DNA of 64,000 nt from Corallococcus soli. Its GTDB lineage: Bacteria; Myxococcota; Myxococcia; Myxococcales; Myxococcaceae. Numbering within the stretch: position 1 is the stretch's first letter; each line of letters starts with the position of its first letter. Location: NCBI RefSeq assembly GCF_014930455.1, contig NZ_JAAIYO010000013.1, positions 186,001 through 250,000 of the forward strand, written 5' to 3'. A model generated the notes under the pieces. That model was not told the origin of the DNA. It saw nothing but the letters and a program-made list of their open reading frames with translations, and searched no databases. Position numbers and translations under genes: made by a program. Positions 1-10,508 of this stretch are shown here, piece after piece.

Positions 1-2
1 GG

Positions 3-170
3 CCCACGCCCATGGACGGGCCGGTGCACCTGTCCGCGAAGCCCGTGGACATCCAGGCCGACCGCGCCGTCATCGAGGCCACGCTCACCGCCGGCGGCAA
101 GGTGACGGCCACCTGCCGGGGCACCTTCGTCGCCGTGAAGGAGGGCCACCCGGCGTACCACCGCTGGTAG
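3..170 (+). CDS. Hotdog-fold thioesterase, C-terminal fragment (PaaI-like)
   Basis: The window opens inside this gene; 55 residues and the TAG stop are visible. The fragment reads PVHLSAKPVDIQADRAVIEA, then a beta-rich end (TAGGKVTATCRGTFVAV) finishing in HPAYHRW. The alternating strand pattern and the 'G..TATCRGTFVAV' strand resemble the last two strands of PaaI/YbgC-type hotdog thioesterases, which hydrolyse acyl-CoA thioesters in the cytoplasm. The catalytic Asp/Glu region lies upstream of the window. It runs convergently towards nuoB, about 90 bases away. The family call rests on a short piece and is moderate. Confidence 0.55.
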   Translation, partial: PTPMDGPVHLSAKPVDIQADRAVIEATLTAGGKVTATCRGTFVAVKEGHPAYHRW

Positions 171-258
171 CCCTCCTGGAACGCCGAGGGCCCCGTCACC
201 GGCCTCGTGGAGGAGGCGGCGCGGGGCCCGTTCATGCAGCGGCGTCGGTGGAGAAGGG

Positions 259-822
259 CTACTTGCCGGCGGAGAGCATGCGGGCGTGGTTCGCCGCCGT
301 CTCGTTGGGCTGGCCGGTGTCACGCAGCCGGTGCACCTGGTTGCCGATCTTGTCCTGCAGCAGCATCAGGCCGTCCAGCACCTGCTCCGGCCGCGGCGGG
401 CAGCCGGGGATGTAGACGTCCACCGGGATGATGCGGTCGATGCCCTGGAGCACCGCGTAGTTGTCGTAGAAGCCGCCCGAGGACGCGCACACGCCGAAGG
501 ACACGACCCACTTGGGCTCGGTCATCTGCTCGTAGACGCGCTTGAGGATGGGGGCCTGCTTCAGGTTGATGGTGCCCACCACCATCAGCAGGTCGGCCTG
601 ACGCGGCGAGAAGCGCGGGAACTCCGCGCCGAAGCGCGAGATGTCGTGCCGGCTGGCGGCCACGGACATGTACTCCATGCCGCAGCAGGCGGTGGCGTAC
701 GGGTACGTGAACAGGGAATACTTGCGGGCCCAACCCAGGCCCTTGGACACCAGCTTCTGGAAGAAGCCCGTGGCTTCGTCCCGGCGGGTGGCGATGATCG
801 GTGCGATGTCGGTGTCGGCCAT
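259..822 (-). CDS. nuoB: NADH-quinone oxidoreductase subunit B (NuoB)
   Basis: This 187-residue protein is the complex I subunit that carries the last iron-sulfur cluster, N2, and passes electrons to quinone at the membrane junction. The N2 ligands are visible as the ATACCGME pair (Cys46, Cys47), Cys112 in FGVCASSGG and Cys141 in YIPGCPPRP. Length is normal for the family. The ATG at 822 gives [15 protein letters not shown]. It follows nuoA by six bases on the same strand, so the two are co-transcribed. The usual next gene, nuoC, is absent; instead a thioesterase gene converges from the other side. The rest of complex I must be encoded elsewhere. Confidence 0.97.
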   Translation of the reverse strand: MADTDIAPIIATRRDEATGFFQKLVSKGLGWARKYSLFTYPYATACCGMEYMSVAASRHDISRFGAEFPRFSPRQADLLMVVGTINLKQAPILKRVYEQMTEPKWVVSFGVCASSGGFYDNYAVLQGIDRIIPVDVYIPGCPPRPEQVLDGLMLLQDKIGNQVHRLRDTGQPNETAANHARMLSAGK

Positions 823-828
823 GATGTC

Positions 829-1197
829 TCAGCTCTCCCAGTCCAGGGCGCCCTTCTTCCAGACGTAGATAAGGCCCACGACCAGGGTTGACGCGAAAAC
901 CAGCATCTCCATGTAGCCGAACCAGCCGAGCGCCTGGAAGTTCACCGCCCAGGGGTACAGGAACACCGCTTCCACGTCGAACACGATGAACAGCAGGGCG
1001 ATCACGTAGAACTTCACGGCGAAGCGCTGGCGGGCCGGACCGCTCGACTCGGAGCCTGCTTCGAAGGGGGCCGACTTGGTGGTGCTCGGGCGCTTGGGCC
1101 CCAGGCGGCTGGTGACCTGCGGGATGATCATCGCGAGGACGCCGGCCAGCAGGAGCACCACCAGCAGCGGCAGGTACGGTGCGAGGGGTGTAGTCAT
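829..1197 (-). CDS. nuoA: NADH-quinone oxidoreductase subunit A (NuoA)
   Basis: NuoA is a small membrane subunit of the proton-pumping arm of complex I. The 122 residues show three hydrophobic helices (about 8-28, 63-85 and 92-112). The family motif PFEAGSE sits at 44-50, with the usual cysteine of that loop replaced by Ser, and FDVEAVFLYPW lies at 73-83. There is no Shine-Dalgarno sequence before the ATG at 1197. A TTGACA/TAGGTT promoter ends about ten bases upstream, so the transcript is probably leaderless. It heads a two-gene nuoA-nuoB unit. Confidence 0.97.
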   Translation of the reverse strand: MTTPLAPYLPLLVVLLLAGVLAMIIPQVTSRLGPKRPSTTKSAPFEAGSESSGPARQRFAVKFYVIALLFIVFDVEAVFLYPWAVNFQALGWFGYMEMLVFASTLVVGLIYVWKKGALDWES

Positions 1198-1206
1198 CGG
1201 GCGCGG

Positions 1207-1236
1207 AACCTAATGACACCGCTGGCGCCGTGTCAA
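1207..1236 (-). promoter_or_regulatory. Promoter of nuoA (sigma70/sigmaA type)
   Basis: On the minus strand a perfect -35 box TTGACA (1236-1231) is followed after 18 bases by TAGGTT (1212-1207). Transcription would begin near 1200, only a few bases before the nuoA ATG at 1197, where no ribosome binding site is present. That geometry predicts a leaderless or nearly leaderless message. Confidence 0.6.
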
Positions 1237-1376
1237 AGGGAAACGCCCCCGCCCGCGGAGCGCCAACCCCTTGAGAAGACGGCCGAAATGCCCCGTCCCT
1301 CCCGCCTGCTCCTCCACCCGCCGTCCCGCCCGGACGCAGGCGCCGGCCTGGGGGGAGGGAAGCTTCCGGCCCGCGT

Positions 1377-1405
1377 TTGACGCTCGGGGGGCCGACGCCT
1401 AGCGT
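1377..1405 (+). promoter_or_regulatory. Promoter of the chemoreceptor gene
   Basis: TTGACG (1377-1382), a 17-base spacer and TAGCGT (1400-1405) form a good sigma70-type promoter. Transcription would start near 1412, giving a leader of about 30 bases that contains GGGAG before the ATG at 1442. Confidence 0.6.
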
Positions 1406-1441
1406 CAGCCCCTTTCCGATCATCTGCTGGGAGCACCCGAC

Positions 1442-2989
1442 ATGTGGGGCCGTCTGAGCTTGCGGATGCAGGTGGCGATCGCGGTGCTGCTCCCGTGCCT
1501 CGCGGTGGTGTTCTTCAGCGGGGTGTACTTCCCCGCCCGGCAGCGCGCCACCGCCCTGGAGGTGCTCGCGCGGCGGGCCCTGACGGTGGGGACGCTGGTG
1601 TCCCGACACCCGGCGCTGGCGCTCCCGGACTCCGCGCCGGACGCGCGCGCGCGGCGGGACGACGTCTTCGCGCAGGTGGAGTCCGGCGGCTTCACGATCC
1701 TGTTCCAGGAGCTGTCCCGCGAGGACGGGACGGTCATCGAATCCCGCGGCCAGGCTCCCTCCGGCCTGGCGCCTCCGACGACGCCCTCTTCCGGAGGATG
1801 TTCCGTGACGCGGCTGCCGGAGACGGTGGTGGTGCGCTGCGAGCACGGCGGGCACGTGTACCGCGCGGGCTTCGGCACCCAGGAGGTGCAGGCCGTGATG
1901 TCCGCGACGGAGGGCTATTCGCTGCTGGGCTCCCTGGGCGCCGCGGTGCTGGGCCTGGGGCTGGCGGTGATCATCAGCCGCGCCATCGCGGATCCCGTGT
2001 CGCGGGTGACGCAGGTGGCGCGCGAGGTGGCCCGGGGCGACGTGTCCCGGGGCGAACTGGACGTGTCCGCCGCCGGCGAGGTGCGGCTGATGGCGACCTC
2101 CTTCAACGAGATGCTGGGCACGCTGCGCGCCACGGTGATGGAGCTGGTGTCGCGCACGGAGCAGCTGTCCAGCGCGTCGCGCGGGCTCATGGGCGCGTCC
2201 GCGGATCAGGAGCACGTCATCAGCCAGCAGGCCGCGTACGCGCAGCAGATCGCCGCGACGTTCGAGGAGCTGAGCCGCACCGCCGAGCAGATCTCCTCCT
2301 CCACGGAGGTGGTGGAGACGAGCGCCCGGCGCACCCATGACGCGGTGGCGGAGGCGATGGCGGTGGTGGCCCAGGTGGTGGGCGGCATCAACGACATCCG
2401 CACCGAGTCCAAGGGCGTGGCGGACGCCATCGTCGGGCTGAACAAGGACCTGCAGCAGGTCTCCAAGATTGCCCAGGTCATCAACCAGGTGGCCGAGCGC
2501 AGCGACCTGCTGGCGCTCAACGCGGCGCTGGAGGGCACCAAGGCGGGCGACGTGGGCCGGGGCTTCTCGCTGGTGGCCGCGGAGATGCGGAAGCTGGCGG
2601 AGAACGTGTCTGCGTCCGCGCGCGACATCGCCCGCATCGTGGAGAAGGTGCAGGACTCCGGCGAGGAGGCGGCGTCCAAGGCGCGCGTGGGCATGGCGAC
2701 CAGCGACCGGGGCGTGGAGGTGGCCGAGCAGGCGTCCGCCGTCTTCCTGCGCATCGTGGACCTGGCGCGCGGCACCAGCGAGGCGGCGCGGCAGATCACC
2801 ATCGCCACGCGGCAGCAGCGTCAGTCCAGCGAGCAGGCGGTGCAGGGCGCCCGCAACGTGGCGGACCTGGTGAAGCAGGGCGTGGACGCCACCGGCCGCA
2901 CCACCCGCATCGCCCAGGACCTCCAGTCCGTCGCGGAGGGGCTCACCGCCGTGACGAGCCGCTTCAGGACCCAGCCGCCGCGCTCCTGA
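1442..2989 (+). CDS. Methyl-accepting chemotaxis protein
   Basis: A 515-residue transmembrane chemoreceptor. Helix 1 spans about 10-29, a short sensory region of roughly 125 residues follows, helix 2 is at about 158-180, and a HAMP linker runs from 180 to 232. The cytoplasmic signalling hairpin follows. Its tip, which contacts CheA and CheW, is well conserved (ERSDLLALNAALEGTKAGD at 352-370, then GRGFSLVAAEMRKLAE). The sensory domain is not recognised. No che genes lie nearby, so it is an orphan receptor that must join a signalling array encoded elsewhere. It is transcribed divergently from nuoA. Confidence 0.95.
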   Translation: MWGRLSLRMQVAIAVLLPCLAVVFFSGVYFPARQRATALEVLARRALTVGTLVSRHPALALPDSAPDARARRDDVFAQVESGGFTILFQELSREDGTVIESRGQAPSGLAPPTTPSSGGCSVTRLPETVVVRCEHGGHVYRAGFGTQEVQAVMSATEGYSLLGSLGAAVLGLGLAVIISRAIADPVSRVTQVAREVARGDVSRGELDVSAAGEVRLMATSFNEMLGTLRATVMELVSRTEQLSSASRGLMGASADQEHVISQQAAYAQQIAATFEELSRTAEQISSSTEVVETSARRTHDAVAEAMAVVAQVVGGINDIRTESKGVADAIVGLNKDLQQVSKIAQVINQVAERSDLLALNAALEGTKAGDVGRGFSLVAAEMRKLAENVSASARDIARIVEKVQDSGEEAASKARVGMATSDRGVEVAEQASAVFLRIVDLARGTSEAARQITIATRQQRQSSEQAVQGARNVADLVKQGVDATGRTTRIAQDLQSVAEGLTAVTSRFRTQPPRS

Positions 2990-3003
2990 GCGGGGCGGGA
3001 ACC

Positions 3004-3831
3004 TCAGGCCGAGGCGGACGGCGCGCGGGCGCGCAGCTTCTGGAACAGCTCCGGGGGCATTGCCGCGACGCCCAGGCGGTGGTCGGGCGACACCTCCTCG
3101 CCGTGGAAGTCGCTGCCGAAGGTGGGCACCAGGTCGAACTCGGCCGCGAGCGCCAGGTACTTCTGCCGCAGGCCGGGGTTGTGGTCCGCGCTCAGCACCT
3201 CCAGGCCGGACAGGCCCGCCTGCGCCAGCGCCTTGAGCTCCACGCGCTCCATCTTCGACGAGCCGGGGTGGGCGAGCGTCGCGGTGCCGCCCGCGTCGCG
3301 GATGAGGCGGATGGCCTCCGCGCCCTCCAGCTTGAAGCGCTCCACCCACGCCGCGCGGCCCGTGCCCAGGAAGCGATCAAAGGCGGCCTTCATGTCGATG
3401 CACCAGCCCTGGTTCACCAGCACCCGCGCCAGGTGCGGGCGCCCCAACTGCGCGTCCCCGGCCACCTTCAGCACGTGCTCCATGCGCACCGGGAAGCCCA
3501 GCTCGCGCATGCGGGCGACCATGGCCTCCATGCGCTGCGTACGCTCGTCACGCAGCCGGTCCGCGAAGCGCGCCAGCTCCGGGTCCTCCGGGCGCAGGAA
3601 GTGGCCCAGGATGTGGGCCTCCTTGCCGTGGACGAAGGCGGACAGTTCGATGCCGGGCACCAGCTCCACCCCGTGGGCGCGGGCGGCCTCCCGGGCCTCG
3701 GCGAGCCCCGCCACCGTGTCGTGGTCCGTCACCGCCAGCACCGTCACCCCGGCGGCGGCGGCGCGCGCCACCAGCGTCGCGGGCGGGTACTGGCCGTCAC
3801 TGGCGGTGGTGTGCGAATGCAGGTCGATCAT
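3004..3831 (-). CDS. PHP-domain phosphoesterase (RNase AM / TrpH family)
   Basis: 275 residues matching stand-alone PHP proteins that hydrolyse 3',5'-nucleoside bisphosphates or trim RNA 5' ends. Metal ligands are visible: DLHSHTTASDG near the N-terminus (His5, His7), TDHD at 35-38, Glu62 in PGIELSAF, a central LAHPG and the C-terminal GSDFHGE. The family is cytoplasmic and uses two or three metal ions. The gene converges on the chemoreceptor gene with a 14-base gap. The exact substrate cannot be read from the sequence. Confidence 0.88.
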   Translation of the reverse strand: MIDLHSHTTASDGQYPPATLVARAAAAGVTVLAVTDHDTVAGLAEAREAARAHGVELVPGIELSAFVHGKEAHILGHFLRPEDPELARFADRLRDERTQRMEAMVARMRELGFPVRMEHVLKVAGDAQLGRPHLARVLVNQGWCIDMKAAFDRFLGTGRAAWVERFKLEGAEAIRLIRDAGGTATLAHPGSSKMERVELKALAQAGLSGLEVLSADHNPGLRQKYLALAAEFDLVPTFGSDFHGEEVSPDHRLGVAAMPPELFQKLRARAPSASA

Positions 3832-4028
3832 GGCGGGCCCTCCAGGGGGCCGGGCGGCTGGGCAGGCTCCCTTATGCCACTTCCACGCGGGAGGGGGCCG
3901 GAAGAGCAGGCCCTGTGTGAATCAGCACGGCGGCCGGATTGTTCCTGTCCTCTGCCTGTCTTCCGGCGAGGGGTGGGGGTGAAGCCGGGCCTCCCCTTGT
4001 CCGGCTGGCGGTGTTAGATCGCCGCGCC

Positions 4029-5252
4029 ATGGCCAAGACCCCGACCCCGAAGAAGTCCACCCTTCGCGCCGCCTACGCGAACGCGCGCAAGGCGGATCCT
4101 CGCCCCATCACCGGCAAGGAGAAGCCCGCGGAGCTGCTCGCGCACGCCTTCAGCGCCTACGTGGGCCGGCAGGAGCGCACCGCGTTCGAGCTGATGCAGC
4201 AGTCGGTGCAGCAGGACGCGTCCATCTTCCTGACGCTGTCGGGCGCGATGACGCCCGCGGGCCTGCACCAGTCCTGCCTCATCCCGCTGGTGGAGAAGGG
4301 CATCATCTCCGCCATCACCACCACCGGCGCGAACCTCTACCACGACGCCCACCGCATCATCGGCCACGGCATCCGCGAGGTGAACCCCAACGCGGGCGAC
4401 CTCCAGTACCGCCTGGCGCGCATCATCCGCATCTACGACCTGGGCTTCTGGGAGGAGGCGCTGCTCGACACCGACCGCCTCTTCTCCGCCATCCTCCGGC
4501 AGCCCCAGTTCCAGAAGAAGATGACCACGCCGGAGTTCCACTACCTGCTGGGCAAGGCCATCCACGGCATCGAGAAGGAGCTGGGCGTCAAGCAGCCGTC
4601 GCTGCTGTCCACCTGCTACAAGCACGGCGTCCCCATCTGGGTGGGCGCGGTGCAGGACGGCTCCATCTTCCTCAACGTCGTGAAGCTCAAGCGCCTGCTG
4701 GGCGACGAATTCAAGTTCGAGCTCGACATCAACGACGACGTCTTCTCCATGGCCGCGATGCAGCACTACTGCCGCCACAACGGCAGCGGGAAGCTGGCCA
4801 TCTGGATCCTGGGCGGCGGCGTGCCCAAGAACTACACGCTCCAGGGCGAGCCCCTGCTGGATCAAATCCTCAACGTCCCCACGTCGGGCTTCGACATCGA
4901 CGTGCAGTTCTGCGTGGACCCGGTGGACAACGGCGCGCTGTCCAGCTGCCCGGCCGGTGAGGGCCACACCTGGGGCAAGGTGTCCGTGGAGGCGGTGGAG
5001 ACGGGCTCCATGTACGTGCACTGCGACGTGACGGCGGTGTTCCCGTGGCTCACGCACGCGCTGTTCAGCGAGCCGAAGAACAAGCGCAAGCCCATGCGGC
5101 TGATGGACAAGATGGACGCCGCGGTGAAGTTCCTGGACGCGGCCGTGAAGAAGCGCAGCAAGGCGCTGATGAAGACCCTGGACTGGAGCGTCGAGGACGC
5201 CGAGCCCTCCACCGAGAAGGATGCGAAGGCCCACGACGCCTACGTCCGTTAG
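4029..5252 (+). CDS. Deoxyhypusine synthase-family protein (DHS-like)
   Basis: 407 residues from the ATG at 4029. The family uses NAD to transfer an aminobutyl group from spermidine. In archaea and eukaryotes the acceptor is eIF5A; in bacteria, which lack hypusine, members are homospermidine synthases or other polyamine enzymes. Conserved features include LTLSGAMTPAG and AITTTGANLYHD in the NAD-binding half, the WILGGGVPKN segment, and the catalytic lysine as Lys317 in TWGKVSVEA. Arginine decarboxylase speA lies 1.2 kb away on the opposite strand, which supports a polyamine role. The precise reaction is inferred only at family level. Confidence 0.88.
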   Translation: MAKTPTPKKSTLRAAYANARKADPRPITGKEKPAELLAHAFSAYVGRQERTAFELMQQSVQQDASIFLTLSGAMTPAGLHQSCLIPLVEKGIISAITTTGANLYHDAHRIIGHGIREVNPNAGDLQYRLARIIRIYDLGFWEEALLDTDRLFSAILRQPQFQKKMTTPEFHYLLGKAIHGIEKELGVKQPSLLSTCYKHGVPIWVGAVQDGSIFLNVVKLKRLLGDEFKFELDINDDVFSMAAMQHYCRHNGSGKLAIWILGGGVPKNYTLQGEPLLDQILNVPTSGFDIDVQFCVDPVDNGALSSCPAGEGHTWGKVSVEAVETGSMYVHCDVTAVFPWLTHALFSEPKNKRKPMRLMDKMDAAVKFLDAAVKKRSKALMKTLDWSVEDAEPSTEKDAKAHDAYVR

Positions 5253-5298
5253 AGAAGGTCCCCTGCCTGGAAGTCCCTCAAGTCCCAAGGAGCCGGTG

Positions 5299-5736
5299 AT
5301 GAGTCAGCAGTCTGCGGTGCCCGCGACGGGCGTGGTGATGACCCTGGTGAGCGCCCCCCAGTTCAAGACGCAGGTGACGCACGGACCGTCGGGCGCGAAG
5401 CTGCCCACGGAGGCGCCGAAGGACAACGGGGGCACCGGGGGCAGCTTCTCGCCCACGGACCTCATGGCGACGGCGCTCGCGTCGTGCGTCGTGACGACCA
5501 TGCAGCTGGCGGCCACCCGCGAGGGCTTCACCCTGGGCGAGGTCAGCGCGTCGGTGGAGAAGCGGATGAGCCCGCCGCCGCGCCGCATCGCGGAGCTGGT
5601 GCTGTCCATCCTGCTGCCCTCCGGCCTCGCGCCGCCGCAGCGGGCGATGCTGGAGAAGATCGTCCACGAGTGTCCGGTGGCGCGCAGCCTGCACCCGGAC
5701 GTGAAGGTGACGGCGTCGTTCGGCTACCCGGACTGA
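5299..5736 (+). CDS. OsmC-family peroxiredoxin-like protein
   Basis: 145 residues starting at the ATG at 5299, behind an AAGGAG site. OsmC/Ohr proteins reduce organic hydroperoxides with two cysteines, here Cys63 in ALASCVVTTM and Cys125 in HECPVARSL, both in family positions. SFSPTDLMATAL is the characteristic start of the central helix. It sits 46 bases after the DHS-like gene and may be co-transcribed with it. Whether it is true OsmC, Ohr or the YhfA-like branch is not resolved. Confidence 0.9.
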   Translation: MSQQSAVPATGVVMTLVSAPQFKTQVTHGPSGAKLPTEAPKDNGGTGGSFSPTDLMATALASCVVTTMQLAATREGFTLGEVSASVEKRMSPPPRRIAELVLSILLPSGLAPPQRAMLEKIVHECPVARSLHPDVKVTASFGYPD

Positions 5737-5749
5737 CGCCGTACCCGCT

Positions 5750-5787
5750 GGAGGGCTGGCGGGGGCCTGCCTGGCCGCCCGCCCTCC
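5750..5787 (+). terminator. Hairpin after the OsmC gene
   Basis: GGAGGGC (5750-5756) pairs with GCCCTCC (5781-5787). After one mismatch, GGCGG pairs with CCGCC inside, giving a 12-pair imperfect stem 13 bases after the stop. There is no U tract, so it may act with Rho or as an RNA 3' stabiliser. Confidence 0.45.
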
Positions 5788-5870
5788 GGCCACTGGATTC
5801 AAGGTGCGGCCACGCGCCCGGATGCCCACCCTGGGCTGAGGCTTTTGACGCTCCGGGGAGGGCACGCCGA

Positions 5871-6398
5871 ATGAATCTGAAGCGACTGGGCATCTACCTG
5901 AACGACCACCTGATGGGCTCCACGGTGGGTGTGGACCTGGCGCGCAGGACAGAGCAGGAGAACCGCAGCAACCCGGTGGGCACGTACCTGTCCACGCTGA
6001 TTCCGCTCCTGGAGCAGGACCGCGCCACGCTGCTGGCGGTGATGTCCTCGCTGGAGGTGAAGCCGGATCCGCTGAAGGTGGGCGGCGCGTGGGTGGTGGA
6101 GAAGCTGTCGCGGCTGAAGCTCAACGGCTCCTGGCTGCGCTACTCCCCGCTGAGCCGCCTGGTGGAGCTGGAGGGCCTGTGCGTGGGCTCCCACGGCCGG
6201 GTGTCCATGTGGAAGAGCCTGGAGAAGGTGGCCGCGAAGGAGCCGCGCCTGGCGCGGTTCGACTTCGCCTTCCTGGCCGAGCGCGCGGAGGGACAGCTGC
6301 TCACGCTCCAGAACCTGCGCCTGCGCGCGACGGAGGCCGCGTTCATGGACGCGTCCGTCGAGACCGGAGAGGACATCCCGGTCCCGACGGAGGCGTAG
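5871..6398 (+). CDS. Conserved hypothetical protein, 175 aa
   Basis: I do not recognise the family. The protein starts MNLKRLGIYLNDHLMGSTVG and is mostly alpha-helical by eye, with no signal peptide, membrane segment or cysteine cluster. The pattern NDHL...G...ARR...NRSNPVGTYL, followed by LIPLLEQDRATLLAVM, suggests a small helical bundle. Codon use matches the neighbours, so it looks native. It lies 134 bases after the OsmC gene and converges on speA with an 18-base gap. Confidence 0.75.
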   Translation: MNLKRLGIYLNDHLMGSTVGVDLARRTEQENRSNPVGTYLSTLIPLLEQDRATLLAVMSSLEVKPDPLKVGGAWVVEKLSRLKLNGSWLRYSPLSRLVELEGLCVGSHGRVSMWKSLEKVAAKEPRLARFDFAFLAERAEGQLLTLQNLRLRATEAAFMDASVETGEDIPVPTEA

Positions 6399-6416
6399 TC
6401 CTTCAGTGAATCTGAA

Positions 6417-8426
<2,010 letters not shown>

Positions 8427-8656
8427 CGTTGTTTCGTTGCCTCCGGGAGGAGCGTGCGGCGGATGGAACTCCCATGAACAAGGGAGGGGGCCGGACTATC
8501 GGAAACGTCCCAGGCATTCAATAGCCGCCTGTTCGAGGAGCAGGCAGGCGGGCAGGGGCCCCATTCCGGTGCTGGCCCTGCTGGGCCGGTCAGCATCCAA
8601 TTCCTACCCTTCCTCCTGGAAGCCTGGGAGGCCGAGTGGAGAGAAGGGGAGGGTAC

Positions 8657-9730
8657 ATGGAGTCGTCCGCACGCAGGGAAGAAGCACCTTTGACCCCGCG
8701 CGAGATCTTCGAGCGGTTGGACCGCTTCGTCATCGGACAGGACGCCGCGAAGCGCGCGGTGGCGATCGCCGCGCACAACCATCTCAAGCGAATCCAGGCA
8801 CGCCGGATGCGCCGTCAGTCCCTCATCAAGAAGTCCAACATCCTGCTCATCGGCCCCACGGGCAGCGGCAAGACGCACATCGCGCGCAACCTGGCGGACA
8901 TCCTCCACGTGCCCTTCACCACCGTCGACGCCACCGAGTACACGGAGGCCGGCTACTACGGGAAGGACGTGGAGGTGATGGTGTCCGACCTGCTCTTCAA
9001 GGCGAACCACTCGGTGGAGGACACCCAGCGGGGCATCATCTTCATCGACGAGGTGGACAAGATCGCCCGCCGCACCCAGGGCGCGCGCAACGGCGCCGGC
9101 AGCCGCGACATCGGCGGTGAGGGCGTGCAGCAGTCCCTGCTGAAGCTGCTGGAGGGGCGCGAGGTGCACGTGCCCATGAACGTCACCCAGGCGTGGAACA
9201 AGAGCGACTTCGTGCAGGTGGACACGCGCGACATCCTCTTCATCTGCGCGGGCACTTTCAGCGACCTGCACGACTTCGGCGACGACGGCGGCCGGACGAT
9301 GGGCTTCGGCTCGGACGCGGGCGACGTGAAGAAGAAGGAGAAGCGCATCTCCACCCGGCAGCTGGTGGACTTCGGGATGATGGCGGAGTTCCTGGGCCGC
9401 ATGCCGGTGATGGTGCAGTTGGAGCGGCTGGGCGAGCCGGAGCTGCTGCGCGTGCTCACCGAGCCGCCCGACGCCATCACCCGGGAGTTCAAGGAGCTGC
9501 TGTCCCTGGACGACATCGAGCTGGAGTTCCCGGAGGGCGGCCTGCGCGAGGTGGTGCGCTACTCCGTGGCGCGCGGGCTGGGGGCGCGCGGCCTGCGCTC
9601 CATCCTGGAGCACGTGATGTCGGACGTGATGTTCGAGGCGCCGGAGCGGCGGCACCGCCAGGTGGCGGTGGACGCGGACTTCGTGAAGGCGCGCCTGTCC
9701 AGTCTGGACGACGTGGAACTCAACGCTTGA
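8657..9730 (+). CDS. ClpX-like AAA+ unfoldase without the zinc-binding domain
   Basis: 357 residues from the ATG at 8657, behind GGGGAGGG. The AAA+ core is clear: a family-typical start ([20 protein letters not shown]), Walker A GPTGSGKT (66-73), Walker B IIFIDEVD (127-134) and sensor 2 GARGLRS (309-315). ClpX normally begins with a zinc domain of about 60 residues that binds adaptors; that is absent here. The pore loop reads GYYG (99-102) instead of GYVG. The ClpP-docking loop reads MGFG (215-218) instead of IGFG. No clpP or hslV is adjacent. It is best read as a ClpX paralogue with altered substrate handling; HslU is excluded by the lack of an I domain. Confidence 0.85.
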   Translation: MESSARREEAPLTPREIFERLDRFVIGQDAAKRAVAIAAHNHLKRIQARRMRRQSLIKKSNILLIGPTGSGKTHIARNLADILHVPFTTVDATEYTEAGYYGKDVEVMVSDLLFKANHSVEDTQRGIIFIDEVDKIARRTQGARNGAGSRDIGGEGVQQSLLKLLEGREVHVPMNVTQAWNKSDFVQVDTRDILFICAGTFSDLHDFGDDGGRTMGFGSDAGDVKKKEKRISTRQLVDFGMMAEFLGRMPVMVQLERLGEPELLRVLTEPPDAITREFKELLSLDDIELEFPEGGLREVVRYSVARGLGARGLRSILEHVMSDVMFEAPERRHRQVAVDADFVKARLSSLDDVELNA

Positions 9731-10481
9731 GGGACGTCTTCTCCGCGGCCCGCGCGGCGGCGCCCAACCGCGCCGCCGTCTGCGGGTCCTGGATGAGCTG
9801 GAGGATGGCGTCGTTGCGCAGCAGGGCCTGAGAGTCGCCTCGCTGGAGGGCGCCCTTCAGGTCGTGCTGCTTGAGGGCGGCCTGGAAGCGCGGATCCATG
9901 AGGAGGGCCTTGAAGGCCGGGTCGTCCTGGAGCCTGCGCGCGCGCTGCGGATCCTGGGTGGCCTGGGCCACGTGCACCAGGTCCTTCAGGGGCGCGAACT
10001 GGGTGAGTTCGAAGAGGTTGTAGCGGCGGGCCATCTCGAAGGAGACGGAGCCCATGGGGGACACGCCCACGCGCTTGCCGGCGATGACGACGTGCTGCTC
10101 CATGAAGGTGAGTGCGCTCAGGCAGACCCAGAAGATGGCGGCCATCTTCCCGCCGCCCAGGATGAAGCCCAGGGTGCGGTCCACGCCGCGCTCGTCCGGG
10201 TTGCTCCCGGAGAGGAAGCGCATGAGCAGCGCGCTCAGGGCGTAGCGCACGGTGAGCCACGTCACGACGAAGAGGAGCACCGTCCCGGCCAGGGTGCCCA
10301 CGAGCAGCGGGGCGCCCAGGGCCACGGCCAGCTTGGGGCCGATGATGGGCGCGAGCTTGCGTGAGACGAAGTAGCCCACCGCGAGGCCCGCGGTGTTGGC
10401 CACCTGCCGCGACGCGCCGGACAGGGCGCCCAGCAAGCCGAAGAAGAGCACCAGGCCCAGGAGGATGAGGTCGATGGCCAT
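9720..10481 (-). CDS. CvpA-family membrane protein
   Basis: 253 residues. The first 130 hold four hydrophobic segments in the CvpA arrangement (IDLILLGLVLFFGLLGALSG, then GLAVGYFVSRKLAP, then LAGTVLLFVVTWLTVRY, then LGFILGGGKMAAIFWV). CvpA-domain proteins sit in the inner membrane and have been linked to colicin V production and envelope stress. The C-terminal 110 residues are soluble and Ala/Gln/Arg-rich with repeated short helices (DPQRARRL, DPRFQAAL, DPQTAARL). It follows the J-domain gene by 27 bases, so it ends the Hsp70 operon. Its 3' end overlaps the ClpX-like gene by 11 bases, tail to tail. Confidence 0.85.
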   Translation of the reverse strand: MAIDLILLGLVLFFGLLGALSGASRQVANTAGLAVGYFVSRKLAPIIGPKLAVALGAPLLVGTLAGTVLLFVVTWLTVRYALSALLMRFLSGSNPDERGVDRTLGFILGGGKMAAIFWVCLSALTFMEQHVVIAGKRVGVSPMGSVSFEMARRYNLFELTQFAPLKDLVHVAQATQDPQRARRLQDDPAFKALLMDPRFQAALKQHDLKGALQRGDSQALLRNDAILQLIQDPQTAARLGAAARAAEKTSLKR

Positions 10482-10508
10482 GAAGGGGGTTCCCGGGGTC
10501 GCGCGCGC

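Noticed and set aside
320..3349. Very long minus-strand open frame of about 1,000 codons
   Set aside because: It is a shadow created by high GC: it lies across nuoB, nuoA, the chemoreceptor and the PHP gene in other frames, is full of Arg/Ala/Gly/His and has no domain.
5845..5850. TTGACG before the 175-aa hypothetical gene as a promoter
   Set aside because: A 17-base spacer would put the -10 box over the start codon, with no match to consensus.
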